Source: Chroococcidiopsis sp. TS-821
Lineage (GTDB): Bacteria; Cyanobacteriota; Cyanobacteriia; Cyanobacteriales; Chroococcidiopsidaceae
Assembly: GCF_002939305.1 (NCBI RefSeq)
Contig: NZ_MVDI01000001.1
Coordinates: 806,001 to 870,000, forward strand
Direction of reading: 5' to 3'
Length of the DNA stretch: 64,000 nt
A program made the position numbers and the translations under genes. Shown here in pieces: positions 56,008 to 64,000 of the stretch. Below the pieces are notes generated by a model, which saw only the letters and a program-made list of their open reading frames with translations, was not told where the DNA came from and ran no database searches. Within the stretch, counting starts at the first letter, position 1; each line of letters opens with the position of its first letter.

Positions 56008-56079
56008 AGCCGATGGCGAGATTTGAACTCGCGACCGATCGATTACGAATCGATTGCTCTACCACTGAGCTACATCGGC
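56008..56079 (-). tRNA. trnT: tRNA-Thr (CGT anticodon)
   Basis: 72-nt cloverleaf on the minus strand. Acceptor GCCGATG / CATCGGC; D arm GCTC-AGTGGTA-GAGC; anticodon stem ATCGA / TCGAT with loop TTCGTAA (anticodon CGT, codon ACG); T arm GCGAG-TTCAAAT-CTCGC; discriminator T. CCA is not encoded. Confidence 0.95.
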
Positions 56080-56114
56080 ATGGCAATATATGATTGTAGC
56101 AGCTTTCTTTTCCC

Positions 56115-56387
56115 ATGGTAAAACCAACTTCTAAAAATCGCAGTCATAAACGCTTTACACCTGAGCAATACGCGCGTTTAAAAGCCGAGGCTGCGGCTCC
56201 TTACCGAGGCTTACGCAAATTTGTTTATATTAGTTTTGCTGCCTCTGGTTTGATTGGAGCATTAATTTTTCTTACCCAGCTAGCAGCTGGACGTGATGTA
56301 GAGACAGCTTTACCTAATTTTGCGCTGCAACTTGGCGTGATTGCTTTGATGATTTTTCTATTTCGCTGGGATCGCGAATCGCGTTAA
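56115..56387 (+). CDS. DUF3493 membrane protein
   Basis: 90 aa. N-terminal hydrophilic part with FTPEQYARLKAEAAAPYRGL, then two membrane segments (VYISFAASGLIGALIFLTQL; FALQLGVIALMIFLFRW) ending WDRESR. This is the DUF3493 pattern; a plant homologue is linked to photosystem II accumulation (LPA3), though the cyanobacterial role is not fixed. It starts 36 bp after the 5' side of the divergent tRNA gene. Confidence 0.87.
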   Translation: MVKPTSKNRSHKRFTPEQYARLKAEAAAPYRGLRKFVYISFAASGLIGALIFLTQLAAGRDVETALPNFALQLGVIALMIFLFRWDRESR

Positions 56388-56546
56388 GAGGCGTTCTATC
56401 TTAGCGCAATAACTCTTGTAAGTGTTAATCTTTAATAAAAGTTTAAACATCTTTAATCAAAAACACACAATGGTATAAAAAATAAAGAAATCATTATGAA
56501 ACGCAAGATACCTTATTCTTTCTGGCATCATAGATACAGGTTCAAA

Positions 56547-56639
56547 CGGGGTCAGCCAATTTAAAGACCCTGAATATAAAAGCAAATAAACAAGTAGGGT
56601 CACCTAATATAAAGACCCTAATACACATAAAAAGCAAAT
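56547..56639. repeat. Two tandem hairpin repeats (about 45 bp each)
   Basis: Copy 1 (56547-56586) contains gggtcagccaatttaaagac then ccctgaatat; copy 2 (56595-56639) contains agggtcacctaatataaaga then ccctaatac. Each has a GGGTC ... GACCC inverted repeat around an AT-rich loop and ends in (a)aaagcaaat. The rest of the gap 56388-56688 holds no gene, only the terminator at 56646. Confidence 0.75.
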
Positions 56640-56645
56640 CTTTGT

Positions 56646-56680
56646 AGCGCCAGAACTATAACAACAGCCTGGCGCTTTTA
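56646..56680. terminator. Terminator-like hairpin between DUF3493 and the SLH gene
   Basis: Perfect 8-bp stem AGCGCCAG / CTGGCGCT (56646-56653 and 56669-56676), 15-base loop, then TTTTAAA on the plus strand. It is 12 bp from the stop of the minus-strand SLH gene, so it probably serves the convergent pair. Confidence 0.65.
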
Positions 56681-56688
56681 AATTGAGG

Positions 56689-58467
56689 TTAAGGAACTCT
56701 GACTAGATAAGGTGATGCGATCGCTTGTGCGCGTCCAGAATTGACGAGGGCTTGATAAACAAATGCCGCGACTTCAGCACGCGTCGCAGGGCGATTAGGA
56801 TTTAATTGATTTGGCGTTGGGTAGTTGACAACAAGTTGCCTTTGAGTTGCAGCCGCAACCGCATCGGTAGCATAACTGGGAATTTGGGAAGCATCAGCAT
56901 AAGTGGAAAGTACGTTGGGATTATCAGCACGCAAATTCAAGCCATTTGCTAAAGAAACTAATACTTGAACTCGAGGAATTTGTTGCTGTGGTTGAAACGC
57001 ACCGCCAGGATAACCCGCGACAAAGCCTCCTCGGTAAGCAGTTTGAATTGCTTGATATCCCCAGAAATTACGGCTGACGTCGTTAAAATCTTGTGCCTCG
57101 CGTTGCGGTGTAGGAGTAAACGCTTTACTAACAATCGCCGCAAATTGCGCGCGCGTCACTGGTTCGTTAGGCTTAAATGTACCATCAGGAAATCCAGCAA
57201 TAATCTCGCGCGATGCCAAAGCAGCAATGTATGGTTGCGCCCATAATCCTTGAACGTCACTGAAAGCAAATTGGGGTGCTACAAGATTGACTTTACCTGA
57301 GGTGCGCTTAGCATCAATCGTATTACCTACAGCAAGTAAAGCATTGCCACGAGTTGCGTTGTAAACGTCATAGCGCTCGTTATTACGGATAATATTATTT
57401 CCTGCACTTTCTGCTGTACCGAGATCCGGTTGGGCATTAATGGTGGCAACGACTCCATCGCGCTTGTTGTTTTCGATCGCGTTACCACGTAAAATAGGAC
57501 GCGCTGATTCAGAAATATAAATACCATCTTGGTTTTCTTTAATTTGGTTGTCTGCGACGAGCGGTGAGGAAGCACCACCAATTGCCAACCCAAAGCCGGT
57601 ATCTTGAAACGTATTATTGCGAATTTCACCTTGTGCAGAACGGGCTACCGAAATACCGTTACCACCGTTTTTGCTAAAGACATTACCCTCAATTTTGGGA
57701 TTAGCATTACCAGTTACAAAAATACCGTCGCGGTTACTATTGATAAAAGTATTATTCGTCACAGTAGGATTTGCAGATTCAATCCACAGCGCGGTTCCCC
57801 GCGTGTTTGGGTTGGTAATCGTGACACCACTGATTGCGCTATTGTTTTCAGCGCGTACTGTAACATTTTGCCGTGCAAATGTGGGACTGACGTATTGCCC
57901 ACCACCTGTAATGACAATTGATTGTCCTTTGCTAGCTTCATCGCCGCGTAGCGTCACACCTTGTTTAATTGTGAGTGGAAAAACTTCTCCTGTCTCGCTG
58001 CTATAAGTACCAGGTGCCAACTGAATTGCTGTACCTGGCTGTGCTTGGTTTAGTGCGTAGGTAATAGTTCTGTATGGGGTAGCTGCTGTAGTTCCAGCAC
58101 CAGCACTATCAGTTCCAGTTTGAGGATTTACGTAAATAACTGTTGTCGTCGCAGGAACTTGATTGGTACTTGGAGTCGTCGGAGTAGTTTGAGTTGGAGA
58201 TAATGTTGGTGAAGGTGAAGGTAGGGAAGTTGGAGTCGGGCTAGGTGTGGGGCTTGTGGTTGGTGTAGGAATAGGAGCGTTGGTTGTGGGAACAACAAAT
58301 TGGGCTAGCTTTTTAGAAGAGGCGATCGCACTATTACCTAAAATTGCACCCGTAGCAACCAAAAATAAAGCACTCAATCCCGCACCCAAGGGCAGATGTA
58401 GCGCGCGACTAGTAGAAATAACTCTAGAAATATTTGATTGGCGATCGTGTGAATCGTGGTTTGTCAT
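56689..58467 (-). CDS. Surface protein: DUF1565/right-handed beta-helix plus SLH domains
   Basis: 592 aa. N-terminal membrane or export segment (LPLGAGLSALFLVATGAILG) and a Pro/Thr/Ser spacer. DUF1565/NosD-like beta-helix: YVNPQTGTDSAGAGTTAATP, IQLAPGTYSSETGEVFPLTI, then repeats such as NTFINSNRDGIFVTGNANPK. At the C terminus are three S-layer homology modules: DVQGLWAQPYIAALASREII; DVSRNFWGYQAIQTAYRGGF; and a degenerate third (SYATDAVAAATQRQLV). SLH modules bind peptidoglycan-linked polysaccharide; the helix may bind or cleave glycans. ATG start; a 719-bp gap lies upstream. Confidence 0.9.
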   Translation of the reverse strand: MTNHDSHDRQSNISRVISTSRALHLPLGAGLSALFLVATGAILGNSAIASSKKLAQFVVPTTNAPIPTPTTSPTPSPTPTSLPSPSPTLSPTQTTPTTPSTNQVPATTTVIYVNPQTGTDSAGAGTTAATPYRTITYALNQAQPGTAIQLAPGTYSSETGEVFPLTIKQGVTLRGDEASKGQSIVITGGGQYVSPTFARQNVTVRAENNSAISGVTITNPNTRGTALWIESANPTVTNNTFINSNRDGIFVTGNANPKIEGNVFSKNGGNGISVARSAQGEIRNNTFQDTGFGLAIGGASSPLVADNQIKENQDGIYISESARPILRGNAIENNKRDGVVATINAQPDLGTAESAGNNIIRNNERYDVYNATRGNALLAVGNTIDAKRTSGKVNLVAPQFAFSDVQGLWAQPYIAALASREIIAGFPDGTFKPNEPVTRAQFAAIVSKAFTPTPQREAQDFNDVSRNFWGYQAIQTAYRGGFVAGYPGGAFQPQQQIPRVQVLVSLANGLNLRADNPNVLSTYADASQIPSYATDAVAAATQRQLVVNYPTPNQLNPNRPATRAEVAAFVYQALVNSGRAQAIASPYLVRVP

Positions 58468-59186
58468 ATTGTCTGCATCTCGTGTCTTGAATTAACGTAA
58501 GGCGGCGTACAAGCGCAAAATTTCTCCGAAGATTTCATTGACGAAGAACACAAACATATGCTTGCGTCTCGTCACAGCTTCCTCTAAGCGCTGATTCTTT
58601 ACATTGCCTCATTTTGTCCAGCATGGCTAACCACATCAGTTTATGAGTATTTGACCAAATACGCTATTAACTGAAAAGTTGTAAAACCCATGCAAAACTA
58701 TAGCGGAAGACAAATACATTTGTAGTCAAGTTCCCTAAGTTTTTTGTCAAAAAATGTGACTGATGCAGAAAGGTCAAGTCACGACAGCAATAGCCTCAGC
58801 AGCTTAGAATAAAATATTTCTTCTAAGAAGAATATCAACTGATGGTTAAGTTTTACTTATAGCGAGTAATACCATTTTTCTAAAAAAGAACGACAATTAA
58901 GCCTCTCTGCGGTCTATGTGTAGAAACTTTAAAGCGAAATAGTATAACCGAGGCATAGGACTAGTAGAGATCTGTTCCCCAACCTTTGCTATGTTTCAAG
59001 TCAAGTGACTTATGGTTTTAGTCAATAGAGTTAGGACATTCTCGAAGTTCGTAGTGATAACTCTAACCTCTAACTCCTGCTATATCTCTAAGGGCAGAAA
59101 TTACCTCTAACGCTGCAAATAGCGCAACTTAACGAATTGATGACTCGTCAGATGTCTTAAAGGAACGATTTAAAATCACACAAGAA
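58468..59186. other. Intergenic region, 719 bp
   Basis: Divergent spacer between the SLH gene and the DUF1400 gene. I see no gene remnant and no strong hairpin. It must hold both promoters and possibly long untranslated leaders. Confidence 0.55.
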
Positions 59187-59768
59187 ATGCGTTTAAGATT
59201 TTTACATCTTGCTGCTGCATTAGTAGCAAGTACGGGTGTCTTTTTCAGTAGTAACGGTGTTTTCGAAATGCCTGCAGCTAACGCGGCTGAACGCGTAGTT
59301 TTAAGATATCGAATTTTTCGTCAATCGCTTTCAGTTGCTGAACTTGCTCAATTTGCGGAAACGGGAGAACTCTCGCGCTCGCTACGTTCTAATCTTGCCA
59401 GAGCAGGACAAGACCCGGTCACGGTACGCCGTTATTTAACTGAACCTGTCAGGGTTAACCCTGTTTTCTTGGACCGGGTGCTCAATAGCCCTGTTGGTAA
59501 TGCTTTACTTGATGAAATCAGTCAAGTCATTCATACGCCTTCACGCCGCGCAGATAGACAAGCATTACGTGCCGCTTTGGTGCTGTCCGCGCGTGATGGA
59601 CAAGTTTCACTGATTGAAGTGTTGCAAAACTATCCCACACGCGAAGTTCAAGTAGATGGCGATCGCTTAGAAGTTGCTTATCGTCAGTTACGTCGCTTAA
59701 GTGGAAACATTCAAGATATCCTCAATCGTGGAGCACGCCTTCGAGACTTATTAAATCAAATCAGCTAA
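59187..59768 (+). CDS. Exported DUF1400 domain protein (free-standing)
   Basis: 193 aa. Signal peptide (LRFLHLAAALVASTGVFFSS, cleavage near AANAAE). The mature part is the DUF1400 domain: ERVVLRYRIFRQSLSVAELA, QFAETGELSRSLRSNLARAG, VNPVFLDRVLNSPVGNALLD, ending LNRGARLRDLLNQIS. In many cyanobacterial proteins DUF1400 stands in front of an alpha/beta hydrolase; here the hydrolase is absent and the frame stops naturally. Function unknown. A bidirectional terminator follows. Confidence 0.85.
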   Translation: MRLRFLHLAAALVASTGVFFSSNGVFEMPAANAAERVVLRYRIFRQSLSVAELAQFAETGELSRSLRSNLARAGQDPVTVRRYLTEPVRVNPVFLDRVLNSPVGNALLDEISQVIHTPSRRADRQALRAALVLSARDGQVSLIEVLQNYPTREVQVDGDRLEVAYRQLRRLSGNIQDILNRGARLRDLLNQIS

Positions 59769-59796
59769 TCTCGTTTGTCTTTCAGCACATCTCACT

Positions 59797-59837
59797 AAGC
59801 AGCAAGGGAATCATGCTTTTCACTCCCTTGTCTGCTT
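59797..59837. terminator. Bidirectional terminator between convergent genes
   Basis: Stem AAGCAG-CAAGGGA (59797-59809) pairs with TCCCTTG-TCTGCTT (59824-59837) with one bulged base; loop of about 14. It lies between the DUF1400 gene and the minus-strand gene ending at 59837. Confidence 0.75.
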
Positions 59838-60040
59838 CAATAAGCCAGTGTTTCTAACGTTTCACGCAAATAGAGTTTTACCTGATGGTCTAAATTGAGA
59901 TCTTGGATTTGGGTATCTTGTGCCGATCGCTCAAGTTGCCAACGATGAAATCCAGAAGTATTAGCGATCGCTTGTTTGAGATGATCCCAAATTTGAGGTC
60001 GATCCGATTGATACTGACGAGACGCAGGGATAATAGCCAT
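59837..60040 (-). CDS. Small cyanobacterial-type protein, unknown function
   Basis: 67 aa: MAIIPASRQYQSDRPQIWDH, then LKQAIANTSGFHRWQLERSA and LDHQVKLYLRETLETLAY. No signal peptide or membrane segment. The DHQVKLYLRETLETLAY end is what I remember from conserved cyanobacterial hypothetical proteins. It follows the membrane protein gene by 6 bp and is surely cotranscribed with it. Confidence 0.75.
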   Translation of the reverse strand: MAIIPASRQYQSDRPQIWDHLKQAIANTSGFHRWQLERSAQDTQIQDLNLDHQVKLYLRETLETLAY

Positions 60041-60046
60041 ATTTCC

Positions 60047-60649
60047 TCAGTTTTCTGTGTGAGTGTCTACTAACTTTGGTAACAGTTGATTCACCTGCAA
60101 ACCTAAAATTGTAAAATCTGGTGCTATCTTTTCTTGAGGATAAGGTTTTATTACGGCAAATTCTGCATCACTGGTAACAAGCACTCGCATCACACTTACG
60201 GGAATTTGAAAAAATAAATTCGCGAAGGCAAAGCTACAGCCAGCCAACAACAATCCTACAATCCGCCATTCGCGCGGCAATAAACTCAAGGCTACCATGG
60301 GTGCAGTTTGGTACAGCTGCCACAGTACTGTAACTAATAATACCGCAGTTAAGATAGCTAATACTTTACTAGCACGGGTATTGATTAAACTTAAAATTTG
60401 CCGTTGTTGTATCGTTAATTTTTCTTGTTTAAGTGCGATCGCCAAAACAGCAAAAATGTAAAACGGACGTTGTACCTGCATCCAGACAACTGGTACAACT
60501 CCGATTGCTGCGACGAGTGACACCTCCAACCAGACAGGGAAGACAGGATCTCCTACCGCCAATCCTAATAAGCACGCGTCTAAGCAGAGTGGAACAGCGG
60601 CTAACCCTGAAAGGTGAATCCACAAAATGGGTTCTGACCGAAACGACAT
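60047..60649 (-). CDS. Membrane protein (low-complexity-tail family)
   Basis: 200 aa with about four membrane segments. N terminus FRSEPILWIHLSGLAAVPLC and LACLLGLAVGDPVFPVWLE-type LLGLAVGDPVFPVWLEVSLV are typical of a cyanobacterial family annotated as low-complexity tail membrane proteins. This copy lacks the low-complexity tail and ends VNQLLPKLVDTHTEN. Function unknown. It lies 79 bp downstream of infB, separated by a strong terminator, and forms an operon with the small gene that follows. Confidence 0.75.
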   Translation of the reverse strand: MSFRSEPILWIHLSGLAAVPLCLDACLLGLAVGDPVFPVWLEVSLVAAIGVVPVVWMQVQRPFYIFAVLAIALKQEKLTIQQRQILSLINTRASKVLAILTAVLLVTVLWQLYQTAPMVALSLLPREWRIVGLLLAGCSFAFANLFFQIPVSVMRVLVTSDAEFAVIKPYPQEKIAPDFTILGLQVNQLLPKLVDTHTEN

Positions 60650-60677
60650 AAAGTTGGTAGTACCATTATCAAGAATG

Positions 60678-60723
60678 GAGAAAAGGGCTAAAGATAAAAT
60701 GAATTAAGAGTGTCTTTAGCCCT
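60678..60723 (-). terminator. Intrinsic terminator of infB
   Basis: Perfect 11-bp stem AGGGCTAAAGA / TCTTTAGCCCT (60684-60694 and 60713-60723). On the minus strand it is followed by TTTTC. It starts 6 bp after the infB stop. Confidence 0.88.
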
Positions 60724-60728
60724 ATCCT

Positions 60729-63700
60729 CTAACTTTTAGTTGCTCCTAACGTACGGCGTTTCGTTACCATCTGAAAGGCTTCGATTATATCGCCTTCAGC
60801 CCATTCGTTAAATCGATCGACACCGATACCGCACTCATATCCCGCATTGACTTCGCGGACATCTTCTTTCATTCGTTTCAAGGAATCAAGCGAGCCTTCG
60901 TAAACGATCTTACTGCCGCGTCGTACTCGCAGTTTGCAGTTACGAATCAGCTTACCAGATAGAACGTAGCAACCGGCAACAGCGCCGCGTCCCACAGGGA
61001 AGACTGCACGTACTTCGGCTTGACCGAGGGCTTCCTCAACAAGTTCTGGTTCTAATAGACCTTCTAACGCGCCTTCGATGTCTTCCAGCAATTTGTAGAT
61101 AATATTATATTCGCGAACATCTACACCAGCTTCATCAGCGGCTTGTCGAGCACCACTCGCAAGCGTTGTGTTAAAGCCAATAATTACCGCGTTACTCGCT
61201 GCTGCCAAATCGATATCAGTTTCGGTGATTTCACCTGGCGCTGCCAACAACAAGCGAATTTGCACCTCGTTTTGTGGAAGTTGTTTGAGCGCACCAACGA
61301 TCGCTTCGACTGATCCTTGGACATCGGCTTTAAGGATCAAGTTAAGTTCTTTTAACTCGCCTTCTTGTGCCTGTGCGGAAGCGCTGGTAAGCGTAGCACG
61401 TCCTTGCATCAAGCGCGATTGCCGTTGCTTGTTGGCACGTTCTTCAGCGATTGCCCGTGCTTCTTTCTCGTGTGGGAACACTTCAAACTCATCGCCTGCG
61501 GCGGGTACGTCGCTTAAGCCGAGAACCTCTACCGCGAACGAAGGCGAAGCAATTTCGACACGGCGTCCGCGATCGTCCACCATTGCTCGAACTTTACCAA
61601 ACGCCGAGCCAGCAACTAAGACATCTCCTACGTGCAGAGTGCCATTTTGAACTAACAAAGTTGCCACTGGACCTTTGGCTTTATCAAGGTGTGCTTCGAT
61701 TACAGTACCTTTAGCAAGACGGTCTGGATTTGCCGAGAGTTCTTCGACTTCAGCAACAAGGAGAATCATTTCTAGAAGTGTATCTAAGTTTTCTCCTTTG
61801 ATCGCGCTGACAGGTACCATAATTGTGTCGCCACCCCATTCTTCTGGAGTTAGCCCGTATTGCGTCAGTTCTTGTTTGACGCGATCGGGTTGTGCGCCCT
61901 CTTTGTCAATTTTGTTAATCGCGACAATAATGGGCACTTCTGCTGCTTGGGCATGGCTAATTGCTTCAATTGTTTGTGGGCGTACGCCATCATCCGCAGC
62001 AACAACGAGAATGGCAATGTCTGTCACTCTTGCTCCACGCGCGCGCATTGCGGTAAATGCTTCGTGACCGGGAGTATCGAGAAATACGACTTGCTGCACC
62101 TGCCCGTTGTGTTCTACATCAACGTGGTACGCACCGATATGTTGGGTAATGCCGCCAGCTTCTCCTTGCGCGACTTTGGTCTTACGAATCGAGTCAAGTA
62201 ACGTTGTTTTACCGTGGTCTACGTGTCCCATGATCGTCACGACTGGTGGACGACGCTGGAGATTTTCGAGATCTTCCACATCCAACATTTCAGTGACTTT
62301 GCGGGCTTCGGCTTCGGGTTCGGCTGTTTCAACTTCTACGCCTAATTCGTTCGCCACCATCGTCAACGTTGGAATATCCAAATTTTGCGTAATATTAACC
62401 GCAATACCCTTAAGGAATAGGATTTTTACAATCTCAGTATCAGGTACGACCAGCATTTGTGCGAGTTCCTGAACAGTCATCGTGCCTGTAACGACGATCT
62501 TTTCTGGACGTTCCTCTTTTTGTTCGGGTTCGCGGCGACGATTTTGATCGCGCGCTGGAGTTGTCTTTTTGCTTTTTACTCCACCAACAGGACTCGTTAC
62601 CGCTCCTGAACCACTGGGACGTGCTGCTTTCTGTTTAGGGGGTCGGGCGATCGATAAGCTCACTTTGATTGGCGCTTCGATATCAAGATCCACATCGTCG
62701 AGGTCTTCTTCATCATCAAAGTCGATGATGGGTTTCATGCGCTTAGCTTTTGTTCCTGCTTTCCCTTTAGAACCTGATTCTAGTCCTTCATCAATTTCCT
62801 CTTCTTGCCACTTTTTCCCGCCTTTTTGGGGTCGAGGTGGTGTTGGTCGCTTGAGGAGCTTTTCGGGTTCTTCGATTTCCAGCAGTGCAGCGGGTTGTTG
62901 TATTGCTTCTTCCTCAACTTCTGTACTAGTTGCTCCTGCTAGTTTTGGACGATTGGCGATCGCTGGTTCGTTGAACCGCGATACCTTGGGTCTTTGCAGT
63001 TCTGGTACTGGTTCGCTTTTAGCGACTGGTTGCTCTGGTTTTTGTCCCCCAGGGCGACGTGCAGGTTTTTCAGAGCCCTTATCTGCTCTTGGCTCTGCTG
63101 CTGGTTTAGGACGTTGAGCTTGATCGCGTTTGAGGATCGGGCGTTCAGGTAGATTGAGTTGTGGTGTTGGTGCGACAGGTCTAGCTGGCGGTTCTACAAG
63201 TTGTGGTTTTTGCGGAACTTCTTTGGGTTTTTGAACTTCTACCTGGCTTGCTTTTGGCTCGTCGCGATGTTCGCTATTAGCGACTACTTTAGCTTCTTCC
63301 ATTGCTGCCGGACGTACGGGACGTGGCGGTGGTGGGGTCATCGGCTTGTTCGGTCCTGCTGGTGATGCGAAAGGACGTGGAGCAACGGGCGCGTTTCCTT
63401 GCGACTGTGACGAAGAAGAATTTGAGGCAACCTGAGACTCTGCCTGGTTTTGGTTGAGCCGAGGAGGGGTCTTTGGTTTGCGAATTTCCAAGATCTGTTG
63501 CTTTGGTGGCAAGTTAGGTTTAGGTTTAGTTTTGTTAATTTGATTCGCGTGTGTAATGTTCGATTCTCGCCGCGACGACGAACGCTCGGCAACATACTTT
63601 TCAGCTAGAGCACGAATTCGCTCTGCTTCATTTTCACTGATTGTGCTGCTGTGACTTTTGACTGCGATATTAAGTTGGTCGCAAATTGCGAGTAGCTCTT

Positions 63701-63758
63701 TGTTATCCAAATTCAATTCTTTTGACAAATCGTATATCCTTACTTTGCCGTTATTCAT
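60729..63758 (-). CDS. infB: Translation initiation factor IF-2
   Basis: 1009 aa. N-terminal IF2_N module ([20 protein letters not shown]). A long Pro/Lys/Glu-rich disordered region follows (about 55-425), as in cyanobacterial IF-2. A second IF2_N module lies near 430-480 ([20 protein letters not shown]). The GTPase domain has GHVDHGKT at 511-518, DTPGHEAF and NKID. Domains II, C1 and C2 follow, with [20 protein letters not shown] near the end. Brings initiator tRNA to the ribosome. The ATG start has gaagag in front. The 200-bp leader upstream has no clear gene. Confidence 0.97.
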   Translation of the reverse strand: MNNGKVRIYDLSKELNLDNKELLAICDQLNIAVKSHSSTISENEAERIRALAEKYVAERSSSRRESNITHANQINKTKPKPNLPPKQQILEIRKPKTPPRLNQNQAESQVASNSSSSQSQGNAPVAPRPFASPAGPNKPMTPPPPRPVRPAAMEEAKVVANSEHRDEPKASQVEVQKPKEVPQKPQLVEPPARPVAPTPQLNLPERPILKRDQAQRPKPAAEPRADKGSEKPARRPGGQKPEQPVAKSEPVPELQRPKVSRFNEPAIANRPKLAGATSTEVEEEAIQQPAALLEIEEPEKLLKRPTPPRPQKGGKKWQEEEIDEGLESGSKGKAGTKAKRMKPIIDFDDEEDLDDVDLDIEAPIKVSLSIARPPKQKAARPSGSGAVTSPVGGVKSKKTTPARDQNRRREPEQKEERPEKIVVTGTMTVQELAQMLVVPDTEIVKILFLKGIAVNITQNLDIPTLTMVANELGVEVETAEPEAEARKVTEMLDVEDLENLQRRPPVVTIMGHVDHGKTTLLDSIRKTKVAQGEAGGITQHIGAYHVDVEHNGQVQQVVFLDTPGHEAFTAMRARGARVTDIAILVVAADDGVRPQTIEAISHAQAAEVPIIVAINKIDKEGAQPDRVKQELTQYGLTPEEWGGDTIMVPVSAIKGENLDTLLEMILLVAEVEELSANPDRLAKGTVIEAHLDKAKGPVATLLVQNGTLHVGDVLVAGSAFGKVRAMVDDRGRRVEIASPSFAVEVLGLSDVPAAGDEFEVFPHEKEARAIAEERANKQRQSRLMQGRATLTSASAQAQEGELKELNLILKADVQGSVEAIVGALKQLPQNEVQIRLLLAAPGEITETDIDLAAASNAVIIGFNTTLASGARQAADEAGVDVREYNIIYKLLEDIEGALEGLLEPELVEEALGQAEVRAVFPVGRGAVAGCYVLSGKLIRNCKLRVRRGSKIVYEGSLDSLKRMKEDVREVNAGYECGIGVDRFNEWAEGDIIEAFQMVTKRRTLGATKS

Positions 63759-63966
63759 CCACTCTTCCCCTTTACCTACCAGTTTGATACGGATGGTTGC
63801 CTGAGTTGTGTTAGCATCTCCATCCTGCGAGTCCTGTGTTATTGGTTGCCGTTCAAATTGCTGCCCGTGCCTCCAACAAAGTAAAGAGAGATGTTTTTGT
63901 TTGAGAAAGGTGTTTTACTGTCATCGCGACGGTTATGTAAACGTGCCATGCGCTTTTACCGCAATT

Positions 63967-64000
63967 TTATCCTGAGGAATTTTTGCGGACCCTTTCTCGT
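63967..64000 (-). CDS. Possible C-terminal end of YlxR (DUF448), cut by window edge
   Basis: Only about ten codons are visible (RERVRKNSSG then stop at 63967-63969). ylxR normally lies between nusA and infB, and the LRERV-type ending would suit it. With so little sequence the call is mainly from gene order. Two other frames in this stretch also have short open ends. Confidence 0.3.
   Translation of the reverse strand, partial: RERVRKNSSG

Noticed and set aside
56547-56639. Possible two-repeat CRISPR remnant
   Set aside because: The copies differ internally, are only two, and the palindromic core with AT-rich loop suits hairpin repeats; no cas genes are in the window.
62569-63117. 182-codon plus-strand Ser-rich frame opposite infB
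   Set aside because: Mirror of the biased Pro/Lys/Glu-rich IF-2 linker; composition alone explains the open frame.
63759-63966. Short plus- and minus-strand frames in the infB leader
   Set aside because: No frame of convincing length or composition; treated as leader sequence.

Overview
The window is chromosomal DNA from a cyanobacterium. HIP1 octamers (GCGATCGC) recur throughout. Typically cyanobacterial genes include nblS, bciB, a fused panC-cmk, psb35-like, crr7-like, cpcT/cpeT-like and DUF1822/DUF928/DUF2854/DUF3493 genes. Gene content (complete ebo cluster, photolyase, Mn superoxide dismutase, many CHAT/TPR and surface proteins) suits a sun-exposed terrestrial or desiccation-tolerant lineage such as Chroococcidiopsis/Gloeocapsopsis relatives or Nostocales; the genus is inference.

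Layout. 1-12 kb: purD-nblS (nblS cut by the window edge), photolyase, two NUDIX hydrolases, folK, a class A penicillin-binding protein, a Psb35-like peptide, TerB, rsmB, a delta-9-type desaturase, then a decayed mazEF pair. 12-15 kb: bciB and a PQQ-type sugar dehydrogenase. 15-22 kb: eboABCDEF on the minus strand, complete and in order, the metabolite-traffic cluster linked in cyanobacteria to export of the scytonemin monomer. A 1-kb gap then separates it from the most unusual block, 22.9-35.2 kb. On the plus strand this has a sigma-70-like factor, a DUF1822 protein, a CHAT-CHASE2 membrane protein and a DUF928 protein. Facing it on the minus strand is a two-partner secretion operon, tpsA-tpsB, overlapping a periplasm-directed TPR-CHAT protease gene.

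35-46 kb: a small unknown protein, a CpcT/CpeT-type lyase, secreted TPR and pentapeptide proteins, a peptidoglycan-binding protein with a 48-bp minisatellite, a Clp-fold membrane protease, an ACT-malic enzyme, a methyltransferase-HIT fusion, purM and rlpA. 46-64 kb: panC-cmk, sodA, ppk1, a lone receiver domain, a small gene graveyard (truncated acetyltransferase and methyltransferase), DUF2854, crr7-like, a lipid kinase, tRNA-Thr(CGT), DUF3493, an SLH/beta-helix surface protein, a free-standing DUF1400 protein, a membrane protein and infB.

How the parts may work together: envelope genes dominate (PBP, RlpA, SLH, PG-binding, TPS, TPR-CHAT), with light and UV stress genes interspersed (nblS, phr, ebo, sodA, psb35-like). 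The strongest candidate for an undescribed system is the sigma / DUF1822 / CHAT-CHASE2 / DUF928 / TPS / TPR-CHAT block. It joins two caspase-like CHAT proteins to a secreted adhesin-type pathway and to a dedicated transcription factor. This link is inferred from gene order and domains only.
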